From: Aristolochia californica | Taxonomy: Eukaryota; Streptophyta; Magnoliopsida; Piperales; Aristolochiaceae | DNA: 64,000 bases | Reading direction: 5' to 3' | Assembly (NCBI GenBank): GCA_029961685.1 | Contig: JARWKL010000014.1 | Location: forward strand, 25,269,137 to 25,333,136 | Part shown: positions 22,801 to 34,800 of the stretch, piece by piece | How the letters are laid out: each line of letters starts with the position of its first letter | Position numbering within the stretch: position 1 is the stretch's first letter | The notes under the pieces: generated by a model | Told to the model about the DNA's origin: nothing | Databases searched by the model: none | What the model saw: only the letters and a program-made list of their open reading frames with translations | Position numbers and translations under genes: made by a program

Positions 22801-25800
22801 GTGTTGATCAGTCTAAAGATGTAATTTCATGTATTTTGGAGGTGTATATGTTGAATTATAGGCATGTAAGTATATAATGGGCATTTATGTCCTTTAATGT
22901 AACATTGTCGCTTAAGTTATAAATGTTAAGGAATAGTCCCACATGGATTAGTGAGTACAAAGATCTTGAGTTTAAGAGGTTTCCTAAGTTGGCTAATCAT
23001 TTTGGGATGGGCCTTGGACCTAACTTCACATGGTATCAGAGCAGGTACTCATATGTCTACACCAAAACTATCCACTTGTAGAGCAACAAAAGAGGGCCTA
23101 CACCTAAAATTATCCACTTGTAGAGCCACAAAAGAGGGCCTACACGTGAGGGGGAGTATTAAGGAATAGTTTCACATGGATTAGTGAGTATAAAGATCTT
23201 GAGTTTAAGAGGTTTCCTACATTGGCTAGTCATTTTGGGATGGGCCTTGGACCCAACTTCACAATAAACCATGGGACGTCGTGCACAACCCCCAAGACGA
23301 GAGCCTCCCAAATTGCTCTCTTTCTAGAATTCTTTCTCCCCTTTTCTCTCTCAATCTTCTTTGATCTTTATTTTTTATACAATAATAGAGAAATTGATCC
23401 AGGTTACAAGACCTTGAAGGCTCAATTCCTCCATTGAAGTCAGCAACCTCCAAGAGAGGGTTTCTTTAGAGTTTGAGCTGACTGATTAGTAAAAAATCTG
23501 AACTTTTGCGTTCTTCCCCTACCATAACCTTGGGGTTGATGACTCCTAATGTAGATTTAGTTATGTGACTGATTATTGCCCCATGAGGATTTATTGAGTT
23601 GGGTTTACTTATTTTGCATTGTGCGCACCTCCAATTACTGTCTCCTTGCCAGCATCATCCCTTAATAGGTGATTTTGGCTTTAATTGTGGTGGATTTGTA
23701 ACTTATGCTGCTTTAATTGCATAGTTTGATCATTCTTGGGGGTTGGTGCACATTGAGGTTATTACCCTAACCCTAATATTTGAGGTGGGGCCCACCTAGC
23801 CAGTGCTTGGGTAATTGTGCAGTGAAATGAAATTGCGCTTAAAGTGAGTAGTATGTCATTCTTATGGCTGATTCTGGTGAGATTATCACCCCCTCAAAGG
23901 AATCTAGAAATTTTGAGGGAAATGATACTGTTTTGATTACATCTGAGAGACTAAATGGCCAAATTTATCTTAATTGGTCAAAATCATTTTGAATATATCT
24001 TAAGGCAAAAAGGAAGTCCAACTTTATTAGGGAAGATCCACCCATACCCTTGAATGATGATTAGAAAGCAGAAAACAGTCAGGTGATGACCTTGCTAATC
24101 AACAGTATTGATTCCAAGCTGAGGAATCAAATTATGAATTGTGAATTTGCAAAGAAGATGTAGGTTTCTTAAGAAGCTATCTATGTTCAAAAGAGTGACT
24201 TGTCTCGATTTTATGAATTGTGCTAGACTGTTTAGCCTCAAAAGAGGTGAGAGGTCTATTATAGAGTACTAAAATGAAGTGTTAGGTGTATTGCAGAAGA
24301 TAAATATTTTCCATCCCTTAACCACTGATGAGAGAGAACTGAGAAAACAACAAGGACAGTTATATTTAGTGAAATTTTTGGATGAATTAGGCTCGGTATT
24401 TGATGCTGTTGGCGCACAGCTATTAGCCTCAAATGATATTTCGTCTCTATCCACAACATTTAACAAAGTCATGTGTGTAGAGACTATTGTTATTTCCGCG
24501 GGGATTAAAGATGTTAAGAGTATTAATTTATCTGCCCTCCACACTCTAGGCAACTCGGAATCAGTCAGAAGTCAAGATGGAAGTGCTAGAGGCAAAGTAA
24601 GAGACGGCCCTGGTAGAGGCAGAGGAAGGGGTGATAGTAGACCTGACAGAAAATGTTTTCATTGTAGCCGCTTCAATCATTTGTTTGACAAATGTTGGGC
24701 TAAGTTAGGTAAACTTGTATAGGGAAACTCTGTAGTTCATGAGAGTACTAAAGCCTCTACTGGGCCCAGCAGTTTGCTTAGCACATGGCAAAGTTAGCCG
24801 CTGTAACTTCTTCTTTTTTAAGAAATTGAGCTTTATTAAAGCAAAAAGAGAACTACAACAAAAGCTCAATTACAACCGTAGATTGTAGGGGAACTCCCTT
24901 TCTAGCTAGAGAGTCTACTAAAGAATTAGTAGACTTCGGTACATGAGACCATGAACAAGAAAAGAGGGAGGAGATGTCCTGGATGTCCAGAAGGTAGCCC
25001 AGTGGCGCCAAGATGGCACCAAAAAGGATGAAGAGCTCCAGAAGATACCCACAGAAGAGTTCCCCTCAATCAGGAAAGGGCCGTTGAAGTGGTCTCTGAA
25101 GATGATGAGACCCTGGAGAAGGGCCATGAGCTCAGCAGAGGTTGAGTCGGAGGTGGACAATGGATCGGCATAAGAAGCAAGGATGGACCTATCAGAGTAT
25201 CAAATAGCCCCCAAAACCAGCAGGGCAATAATTGCCTAGAGAACATCCATCAAAGTTTACTTTCAGGGTCCTAGCAGGGCAGGGGGGGGGGGGGGGGGGG
25301 GGGGGACCCATGCCTGGAGGGAGAGGGGGTGAGAAGCCCCAGCCATCAAAGCAAAGGTACGGCAAAAACTGCGTAGGGGGGGGGGGGGGGGCGGCTAAGA
25401 GCTCAAAAGTCCTTCCGAGTGTGGAGCCAAGAAGAGATCAATCCCGCAGCTTGAGAGGAGACATCAGCAGTATTGGAGAGTTTGCCATTAAAGCGACGGC
25501 TATTGCATTCAATCCAGAAGCTCCAAGGGACGAAAGCAAGGCAAAAGGAGAGAAGAAGCTTTCCCCTCTATGGGAGGGGGGTACCAAGCATCATGCTGCA
25601 AACGCCATGAAGGTCTTGAGGGAGACACCCGCATAGCTCGACGTCGTTGAGGATGCAATTCCAAACCTCCCAAGTGAAGGGGCAGTGAATGAGGACGTGA
25701 GAAACTCTTTCATTGGTGCTCAGAATGGGTAGAGAAGGGAGTGGTTGGAGTTGCCCCGCTTGCTGAGGTTGTTGGTGGTGAGGATTCTGTTGTGGATGGC

Positions 25801-28800
25801 AGACAAATTGAAGAATTGAACTTTGGGGGGACAAGAGAATCGCCAAGCCAGTGCAGAGGGGTGGGCAGTGGCAGGAGGGAGAGCCCAGAGATGAGCAGAT
25901 AAGCCGATGCGACAGAGAAAGTCCCACTGTCGAGCTCCTCCAAATCAATCTATCTTCAATGTGGGGCCGGAGTTTGATATCCCTGAGGCAATCAAGCAGC
26001 TTACAAACGACAGCAGACTTCTGGTCAGTCAAAACAAGGCAGGGATGGAGGTTCCAGCAGTGCCTGGGCCACCAGAAGTCAACAACCAAGACTGATGTGG
26101 CGGCTAATGTTGAAGAGGGAGGGGAAGTCTTCCTGGAGAGGGCAAGGGCCTGTCCACCAGTCGTCCCAAAAAGTAGTGTTGCGCCCATGACCGACAGAGT
26201 GACTGATGCCGCATTTGAAGGTTAGGAGGAAAAAGCTGCGCCAAATTGGGGAGCGGCAAGGGCGAGGTTCACCAAGGAGAGGAGAGTTGAAGCTTGCTAG
26301 CGACCATGTTCTTCCATAGGCGCCGGTGAAGAGATTGTACCTCCAGAGCCATTTTAGAAGGAGACTAGAGTTCGTGTCACGAACACGAACTGAGCGGACG
26401 CCAAGTTCACCTTGAGACTTTGGCAGGCACTCATCCTTCCACCCGATCAAATGGTACTTGAAACCATCACTGGATCCCCGCCATAGAAATTGACGCTTCA
26501 AGCGCTCGATGTGATGATGGACAGCACCCGGGCAAGGCAGGAAAGATGAATAGTAATTGGGGAGGCCAGAGTAGCACGATTTCAACAATGTGAGCTGACC
26601 AGCTTTTGATAGGAGGCGGCCCTTCTAGGTAGCAAGCCGGCGCTCAATTCATTCCACAATAGGAGCCCAGAGACCCTTGTGAGGCCAGGAGTCAAAAAGG
26701 GGAAGCCACAGGTAAGAGCTCGGGAGGGAGCTAGTAGAGCAACCAAGAAGGTCAGCCATGGAGTTGAGGGTGTTGGAGTTCAGGAGAAAGCCGGTGATGG
26801 TGGACTTGGACCTGTCCACTCTTTGACCAGAGGAGACTTCAAAGAGTTCAATTAGAGCCTCGATATGTCTGAGATGATCAATAGATCCTTCACAGAACCA
26901 AAGGGTATCATCGGCATATTGCAAGAGGGGGATGTCATAGGCAGAGTGTTCGGCAACAGGAGAGAGCCAACCGAGGTCCTTCGCCATGTACACCATAGGG
27001 GGACAGTAGGTCGCCATGTTGAATGCCACAGGACCCCGGGAAATAGCCGCATACAGCCCCATTGATAAGGACTAAGTAGGAGGCTGAGGTGATGCAGGAG
27101 CAGACCCAAAGTCGCCATATATCACCAAAACCAGAGCGAGCAAGGAGGTGATCGATCAGGTACCGATTGACCTGATCAAAGGCCTTCTCCAGGTCCAATT
27201 TGAGCATTATGATGGCCCAGCCAGCTCGTTTGAAGTAGTCAATGAGCTCGTGGACCGCCATCACCGAATCCAAAATGTTACGACCCTTGAGGAAGGCACG
27301 TTGTCCATTATTGATGATGGTTGGGAGGACTATCTTGAGGCGTTTGGCAAGGAGAAGGGCAAGGATCTTATAGGGGCTTGAGATAAGGCTGGTTGGTCTG
27401 AAATCCGAGGGTAGTTTGACAACAGACTTCTTTGGGACAAGGGGGATAAAGGAGGCTCCCATCGCACAGTGAGTGAGACCCTTGTGGTAGAAACTATGGA
27501 CCATGCCGAACATATCATAATTGATGGTAGTCCAGAAGCTACAGTAAAATTCGCCATTGAAGCTGTCAGGGCCCGGTGCATTATCACCTGCCAAACCGAG
27601 GGTGGCCAGCTCGATCCCCTTCAATGAGAAGGGGAGTTCAATGATGGCAGCAAGGGTAGGGGAGAGAGTGCTGAGAAGTGGGAGTTGGATGGTGGGTAGA
27701 ATGGGGAGGTCGTGTTGGTAAAGCCCTACAAAAAAATTGAGAATTGAGTAAGTGATAGAACGCCGATCCGAGGTTAGTTCCCCTCTGAAATGGAGTGAGG
27801 AAACATGGTTGAATCTTCATCTAGTCGAGGCGGTGGCATGGAAAAACTTGGTATTGGCATCTCCCTCTGCCAGCCAACGGAAGCAAACACGCTGCTTCCA
27901 CATGGTAGTGGAATTGTGTGGAGAGAGAAGACCAGAGATCGGATTCAGCAGGTGTGAGGGGTCTCTGCTCTTCGATGTCGTCATGGGAGGATATTTGGCT
28001 GAGCAGCATGGAGTAGGATGCGGAGAGGGCGGCTCTCCGGTTGCGGGACCAGGTTTTGAGGGTGGTCTTTAGAGCGCAGAGCTTGCTGGGGAAGCACCGT
28101 GGGGCCAGAGCTGGGAAGGGCAGCCCAAGTTGAGGCAATCAAGGAATCAAAATCAGCATCTACAAGCCAAACATTCTCAAGACGGAAGGGAGTGGCTCCC
28201 CAGTGCTCCACCATAGTGTCCAACTGGATCGGCCAATGGTCAGATCCAGAGCGGCAAAGAACCTTTCCAGCGGTGTTCGCATAGAGCCGAATCCAATCAC
28301 TTTTGCCCAGAAAGCGGTCAAGCTTGGAGAGGATGGGGGGGAGCAATCATTGGACCATGTGTAGGATTTTCTGAAGGTTGGGATTTCATCAAGCTCACAG
28401 CTGCCGATGAAGTCAGCAAAGCCGCACATGGAGAATGTGATACGATTGACTCTGGTGGATTTGTCATTGTAGAACCGAATGGCATTAAAATCGCTGGCAA
28501 AAAGGTAAGGTAGAGACCAAAGTTGAGCAGCGTTTGCAAGTTCCTCCCAGAAAATCGATCGCTTTCTATAATGGGTAGGGCCGTAGACTCCAATGAAGCA
28601 CCAGTTGATGCCATAGGAGAGGTCAATCAAGTTTAGAGCAGTGGAGTAGGAGCCAACAGTCGAGGCAAGAATATTGATCTGGCTAGTATCCCAAAGGGCA
28701 AGGATTCCCCCAGAGCGACTAGTGGCAGGTAGAGCAGTCCAGCCGAGGGTGCTACAGCATCAGAGATCATGGGCAGTAGAGTCAAGGGGGGACTGTAATT

Positions 28801-31800
28801 TGGTTTCTTGAAGGAGGATGATACTAAATTTGTGGAGGTCGAGAAATTTTTGAATGGTGGCACACCGTCTAGGGGAACAGACTCCTCGAACATTCCATAA
28901 TGTGAGGATCACTGATGGTTGGATTTCGGTTTGTTAACTCCATGGTTGCTGGCATCCCCAGGGGCCACAGTAAACCACCCCCATAATTTCAGCGAGCTCC
29001 ATCACCTGCTTCCAAGTCTTGCTGTCATACATGTGCTTTTCAGATTGTAGTTCAGTGACAACTCAGTGAGAATGAAGCATTAGGTGGAAGGAAAATGATC
29101 CGTCCAGAGTCAGCATCAATAGGATATTGGCTGGCCGTGCTGGGTTCCCCTTGTAGCAAAGGCCAGGGGTAAGCTTTTTTCCTTAGGTAGCAGAGTGGGG
29201 AGGAAGGTATGTGGTTCAGGGAGATTTCGGAAGGCATTTTCAGCCAGAAAACGACTAGAAAGTTGGGTGCTGGTGGGAGGTGAGGTGATGGAGCCAGGAT
29301 CAGAAGATGGGATTCCAGGGGAAGTCAGAGGAAAGAGGTGGAGCTGGATGCAGGGTTGTCCATGTCTGCTGAAGGGTTTTGGGAGGAGGGGTGTTCCCCA
29401 GGTGTCAAGGGGTTCTGATGGAAAGAAAGACAGGTTTGGGGGGCAAGGTTGAGCCTTGCTGTTTTCAGTCTACCAGGATCGAAAGGAAATTTCACCCAAT
29501 AGACAGGGAGCTAAAGAAGGAAAATTTTGGGTGGCATTTAAAAAAACATCTTGGTTAGGACATTGGGGGTTGGGCTAGCCAAAGGAGGGCTGGGGTGGCA
29601 GTGGAAGAAGTTGTCAGGTTGACCAGTGGGATGTGACAGTTCATGGTGTTAACATATATATGTAAAATAGGAATAGGGGCATTATTGTAATTTTGCATTT
29701 ATTATCACTTACGGAATTATATGTTCCCTAAGTTCCCTCTTCGATGTATGAAATCAATCGGGAAATGAAAATAATCTTCGGAAGATCTTGAAATGGTATC
29801 AGAGCTTTGTTCCGAGCCCTGAATTTTTTTCAGAGCTTGTTCGGCGCCCTCGGCGGTCTCGGTTCGGCATTGGAGATCATCGGCGAGTGCTCCTTCGGGT
29901 GAGTTCTCTTTCCCTCTTTCTCAGTTCGTCGTCTAGGTTCTCAATTTTCAGAGGGTCTTGTGGCGCCATCTTGGTTTTATCTCGGATTTCGAAGGTTCCT
30001 ATCTCAGATTTAGTGGATTTTGGAGGTTCCTCTCTCGGCTATTATTTTTTGGTAGTTCGTTTTACTGTTGCGTGTGATTTTTTTGGTTGTTCGTATCTCG
30101 CGGAAACCTGACAGGGGAGAACGACGACAACACTCTGGCTTTGAATAACTTCCTAGACCTGTTCTGGTCTCTGGATTGAAGGGAGGCTTCATCTTTCAGC
30201 AATATTCAAATTGGAGAATAGGATAGAGAGTTCATTACAGATGTGTTTCCTGTTATAGGTTGCAGATTGGGGCTTCGTCGTTCAGAAATTTTCAGAGTTC
30301 AGAATACGATAGGGAGTTCGTTACAGAAGTGTTTCATGTTATAGGTTGCAGATTGGACTTCAAAAAAAGAAATTACAGATTGGAGTTCTTCATTTTCCTT
30401 GGGTTCCTGTCCGTGCCCATTCGCGTTGACGATTACGGTTGTCTGGCTTGTTTATTTTTCTTCTCTTTGAAGACTCGGGTTTTCTGTTCTGAAATTTGTG
30501 GGTTTCTGTCCAAAGAAGTGTCATCTGGATTTTATCATGTCATCTGATAGGTTAGACTCGTTCCCTATTCGTTTAACGGGTAAAAATTACACTGCCTGGG
30601 AATTTCAGTTTCGTTTATTTGTTATGGGAAAAGAGTTATGGGTTCATATCAATGGGAGTGATCCCACACCTAGAGGGCCGAGGCTTTGTCCAAGTGGATA
30701 GTCAAGGATGCTAGGGTCATGACCTGAATCCTTGGCTCCATTGAACCTCACTTTGTTCTCAATCTGATGCCTTATAGAAATGCGGCTGACATGTGGAGTT
30801 ACCTCGCCGAGGTTTACCATCAAGACAACACGGCTCAGTGTTTTCAATTGGAGTATGAGATGGCTAATTTCACACAAGGAAATCTCTCCATTGAGGAATA
30901 TTTTTCTGGTTTTCAAAACCCTTGGGCTGACTATACAGACATTGCTTATTCTAATGTTCCCGTTGCAGCTCTCTCTGCTATTCGAGCAATGCATGAAACC
31001 AGCAAGAGAGATCAATTCTTGATGAAGCTCCGTTCCGATTTTGAAATTGCATGGTCTAATCTGATGAATCATCATCCTGTACCATCTCTAGATGCTGTTT
31101 TAGTGAACTTCTTCGTGAGGAGCAACGTATAGTAACTCAGGCTGGCATGGAACATCGGGCTAATGTCAGTGCCCTTGTTACTGTGGCTTATGCAGCACAG
31201 GGGAGGAATAAGGGAATAGACATTTGTGTTGTTCAATGCTTTAGTTCTAAAACTTTTGGTCATATTGCTCAGGATTGCCCTATGAAGTTCTGTAACTAAT
31301 GCAAGAAACAGGGTCATATCATCTCTGCCTGCCCCATTCGACCTAAAAGGAAGCAGGGTACTGCTTATCATGCCTCCATTGGTGCCTCTAGTTCTACTGC
31401 ATTGCCTGCTGCCTTGTCGGTTGTTCCTATTCTTGCTGCCTCTACAACCTCAGCAAACCCGAACATACTCACTCCTGAGATGGTACAACAGATGATCATT
31501 TCTACTCTCTCTACTTTTGGCCTCTCAGGTAATCATAAATTTTCTTATAAGCCATGGTATTTTGACTCTGAAGCTTCTAACCAAATGACCAATACTGTTG
31601 TTTCTCTTTCCAATGTCAGAAATTATGATGGAAATCTGAAAATTAACACCTTTGATGGCAATTCTCTGCCTATCAGTGTTGTTGGTGATCTTTCCTCTTG
31701 CTTAACTGATGTTTTTGTGTCTCCTGACCTCTCCACAAATCTTATTTCTGTTGGTCAATTGGTCGATAATAATTGTAATGTCCATTTCTCTCGATCTGGT

Positions 31801-34800
31801 TGTGCTGTGCAGGATCAAGTGTCAGGGACGATGATCGCGAAGGGGCCTAAAGTGGAACGACTTTTTCCTCTTTACGTTTTTCCCTCCACCATTAGTCCTA
31901 GTTTTTCTTTCCTTTCCTTTGCATGTAATGTTGTTGGTTCTGAACCTAAGATGCGGCATAAACGTCTAGGCCACCCAAACTATGATGTACTTCAAAAATT
32001 ATTTAATTCTGGTGTATTGGGACATACATCATGTTCTTCTCTTGATTTTTCCTTTGAATGTCCATCATGCAAACTTGGCAAAAGTAAAGTTCTACCTTTT
32101 CCTCATCATGCATCTCATGCCTTACAATGTTTCGATATGATACATACTGATGTTTGGGGGATTACATCTGTTGTTTTTCATGCGCATTACAAGTATTTTG
32201 TCACCTTTTTTGATGACTGTAGTCAGTTTACTTGGGTTTACTTTCTACGGTCTAAGGCAGAAGTTTTTTTAGTATTTAACCGTTTTCTTGCACTTCTAGA
32301 GACTCAATTCTCTGCCAGCATCAAAGTCTTGCGCTCTGATTCTGGCGGCGAATACATGTCTAATGAGTTTCAGGACTTTCTTCAAAGCAAATAGATCGTC
32401 TCTCAACGCTCTTGTCCTTCGACATTGCAACAAAATGGTGTTGTTGAGCGGAAAAATCGTCACCTTCTTGATGTAGTCAAAACCTTTTACTTGAATCATC
32501 TGTTCCTTCTCATTTTTGGTGTGAAGCGCTTTCTACTTCGGTTAATTTGATCAATAGCTTACCTTCTCCTACATTACATCATGCATCTCCCTTCTTTAAG
32601 TTTTTTGGCCATTCTCCTTCATATTCTGATCTTCGAACATTTGGTTGTGTTTGTTTTGTGCATCTCCTTGCTCATGAACGACATAAACTTACAACCCAGT
32701 CAGTTAACTATGCTTTTCTTGGTTATGCTATACCTCAAAAGGGTTATGTTTGTTATGATCCACATGCTCATCGTATACGTGTTTCTCGGAATGTGGTTAT
32801 CTTTGAAAATCAATATTTCTTTTCATCTCATGTTGAGCTGCCATCTGCATCTTTATCTCTTTTGCCTAGCTTTGATGATTCTCTGACAATTGTGGAAAGG
32901 TTCAAACCTGGTCTTGTGTATGGACGACATAGTAGACATCAGTCTGGTTCCACTTCCTCTGTGCCCCCTCACAATCTTGTCCTGGCGCTTGCTCCTACTC
33001 CTGCTCCAGCTTCCACCGCTCTTCGCCGGTCTACTCGCCCTTCTTGGCCTCCTCATTGATATGGTTTCTCCTCCACTGTCTCTCTTGTGGCTACCTTATC
33101 CTCTATTTCTATTCTCACTTATTACAAACAGGCCATGGAACATGAATGTTGGTAACATGCAATGCAAACAGAACTTCGAGCTCTTGAGGAGAATCACACT
33201 TGGGATATTGTTCCTTGCCCCCCTACAATTAAGCCTCTTGGGAGTAAATAGGTTTTCTCCATAAAACTTCGCTTTGATGACTCTTTGGATCAGTACAAAG
33301 CTCACCTAGTAGCTCTGGGCAACAAACAGGAATATGGGATAGATTATGAAGATACATTTGCTCTTGTTGCCAAAATGACCACGGTTCAAACTATCTTAGC
33401 TATTGCTGCTTCCCAGTCGTGGCAACTGCATTAGATGGATGTGAAGAATGCCTTTCTTCACGGTGACCTTCAAGAAGAGATCTACATGAAGTTTCCCTTT
33501 GGTATGACTACTTCTTCTCCTCATGATGTCTGTAAGCTAAGGTGTTCTCTATATGGACTCAAGCAAGCTCCCCGGGCTTGGTTTGAGAAGTTTCGCAGTA
33601 CTCTTCTTACGTTCAGGTTTACACAAAGTCAGTATGATTCTTCTCTCTTCTGCCACAAGTCTACATCGGGTATAGTCCTTCTCTTGGTTAGTGTGGATGA
33701 TATTATAATTATTGGCACTGACTGTGGTTTGATTACTAAGGTTCAGCAGTTGTTGCATGCCACTTTTCATATGAAAGATCTTGGCCAACTCACCTACTTC
33801 TTAGGACTGGAAGTACATCATCAGGCCAATGGTATTTTCATAAACCAGCATAAGTATATTCAAGATATTATTACCTTAGCTGGTTTGGAGGACACTTCTT
33901 CGGTTGATACTCCTATGGAGGTCAATGTCGATACAGGAAAGATGAAGGGGACCTTCTAGATGACCCTACTCTCTATCGGCGCCTGGTTGGGAGTCTCATC
34001 TACTTGACCGCTACCCGCCCCGATATCTTATATGCAGTTCATCAAGTCAGTCAGTTTATGTCCTCTCCTCGGCATCTCCATATTATTGCAATTCGACGCA
34101 TCATTCGCTATCTTCGAGGTTCTCCTACTCGTGAGTTATTCTTTCCTACCGGCTCATCCCTTCAACTTGTTGCTTATAGTCTTGCTGATTGGGCTAGGTG
34201 TCCAGATACACGTCGCTGTACTACGGGTTAGTGTATGTTTTTAGGTGATGCTTTAATTTCTTGGAGATGTAAGAAACAGGATCGTGTTTCAAAATCCTCT
34301 ACTGAGGCCAAGTACCATGCCATGTCTACTGCTTGTTCTGAGATTGTATGGCTACATGGTCTTCTTTCGGAGCTTGACTTTCCTCAGACTACTTCTACCC
34401 CTCTTCATGCTGATAACACTAGTGCTATTCAGATTGCCACCAATCCCGTTTTCCATGAACGCACCAAGCACATTGAGGTTGATTGTCATTCTATCCGAGA
34501 TATCTTGGAGAGTCGGGTGATATCTCTTCCTTACATTTCTTTGGATCTGTAAGTGACCAATGTCTTCACCAAAGCAATGACTCGACAGCGGCATCATTTT
34601 GGTTGGCAAATTGTTGTTGGTTGACTTACAAGCATCTATTTGAGGGGGGGGATGTTAACATATATATGTAAAATAGGAATAGGGGCATTATTGTAATTTT
34701 GCATTTATTATCACTTACAGGACTATATGTTCACTAAGTTCCCTCTTCGATGTATGAAATCAATCGGGAAATGCAAATTATCTTCGGAAGATCTTGACAC

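Larger units (their letters stand above)
29647..34799 (+). mobile_element. Copia-B: complete Ty1/copia element with 147-bp LTRs, TSD CATGG
   Basis: Structurally complete, 5153 bp. 5' LTR 29647-29793 and 3' LTR 34653-34799, both 147 bp, with 7 differences by my alignment (about 4.8%). PBS TGGTATCAGAGC 29794-29805; polypurine tract TGAGGGGGGGGA just before the 3' LTR. Perfect target duplications CATGG (29642-29646, 34800-34804). Domain order gag, protease, integrase, RT, RNase H. Stops and frameshifts throughout, so not autonomous now. It lies in the ORF1 region of LINE1, in opposite orientation. Confidence 0.95.

Noticed and set aside
24279..24722. Host zinc-knuckle protein
   Set aside because: The CCHC protein is the gag of copia-A: it is placed after a matching 5' LTR and followed by the pol reading on the far side of LINE1.
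25232..25636. Gly-rich 134-codon plus-strand ORF, and other plus-strand ORFs at 25.8-29.5 kb
   Set aside because: They are antisense to LINE1 ORF2; the glycine run is the translation of the poly-G tract.
29794..29805. TGGTATCAGAGC as a tRNA fragment
   Set aside because: It is the primer-binding site next to an LTR, complementary to the 3' end of initiator-Met tRNA; the same site recurs in the TRIMs.
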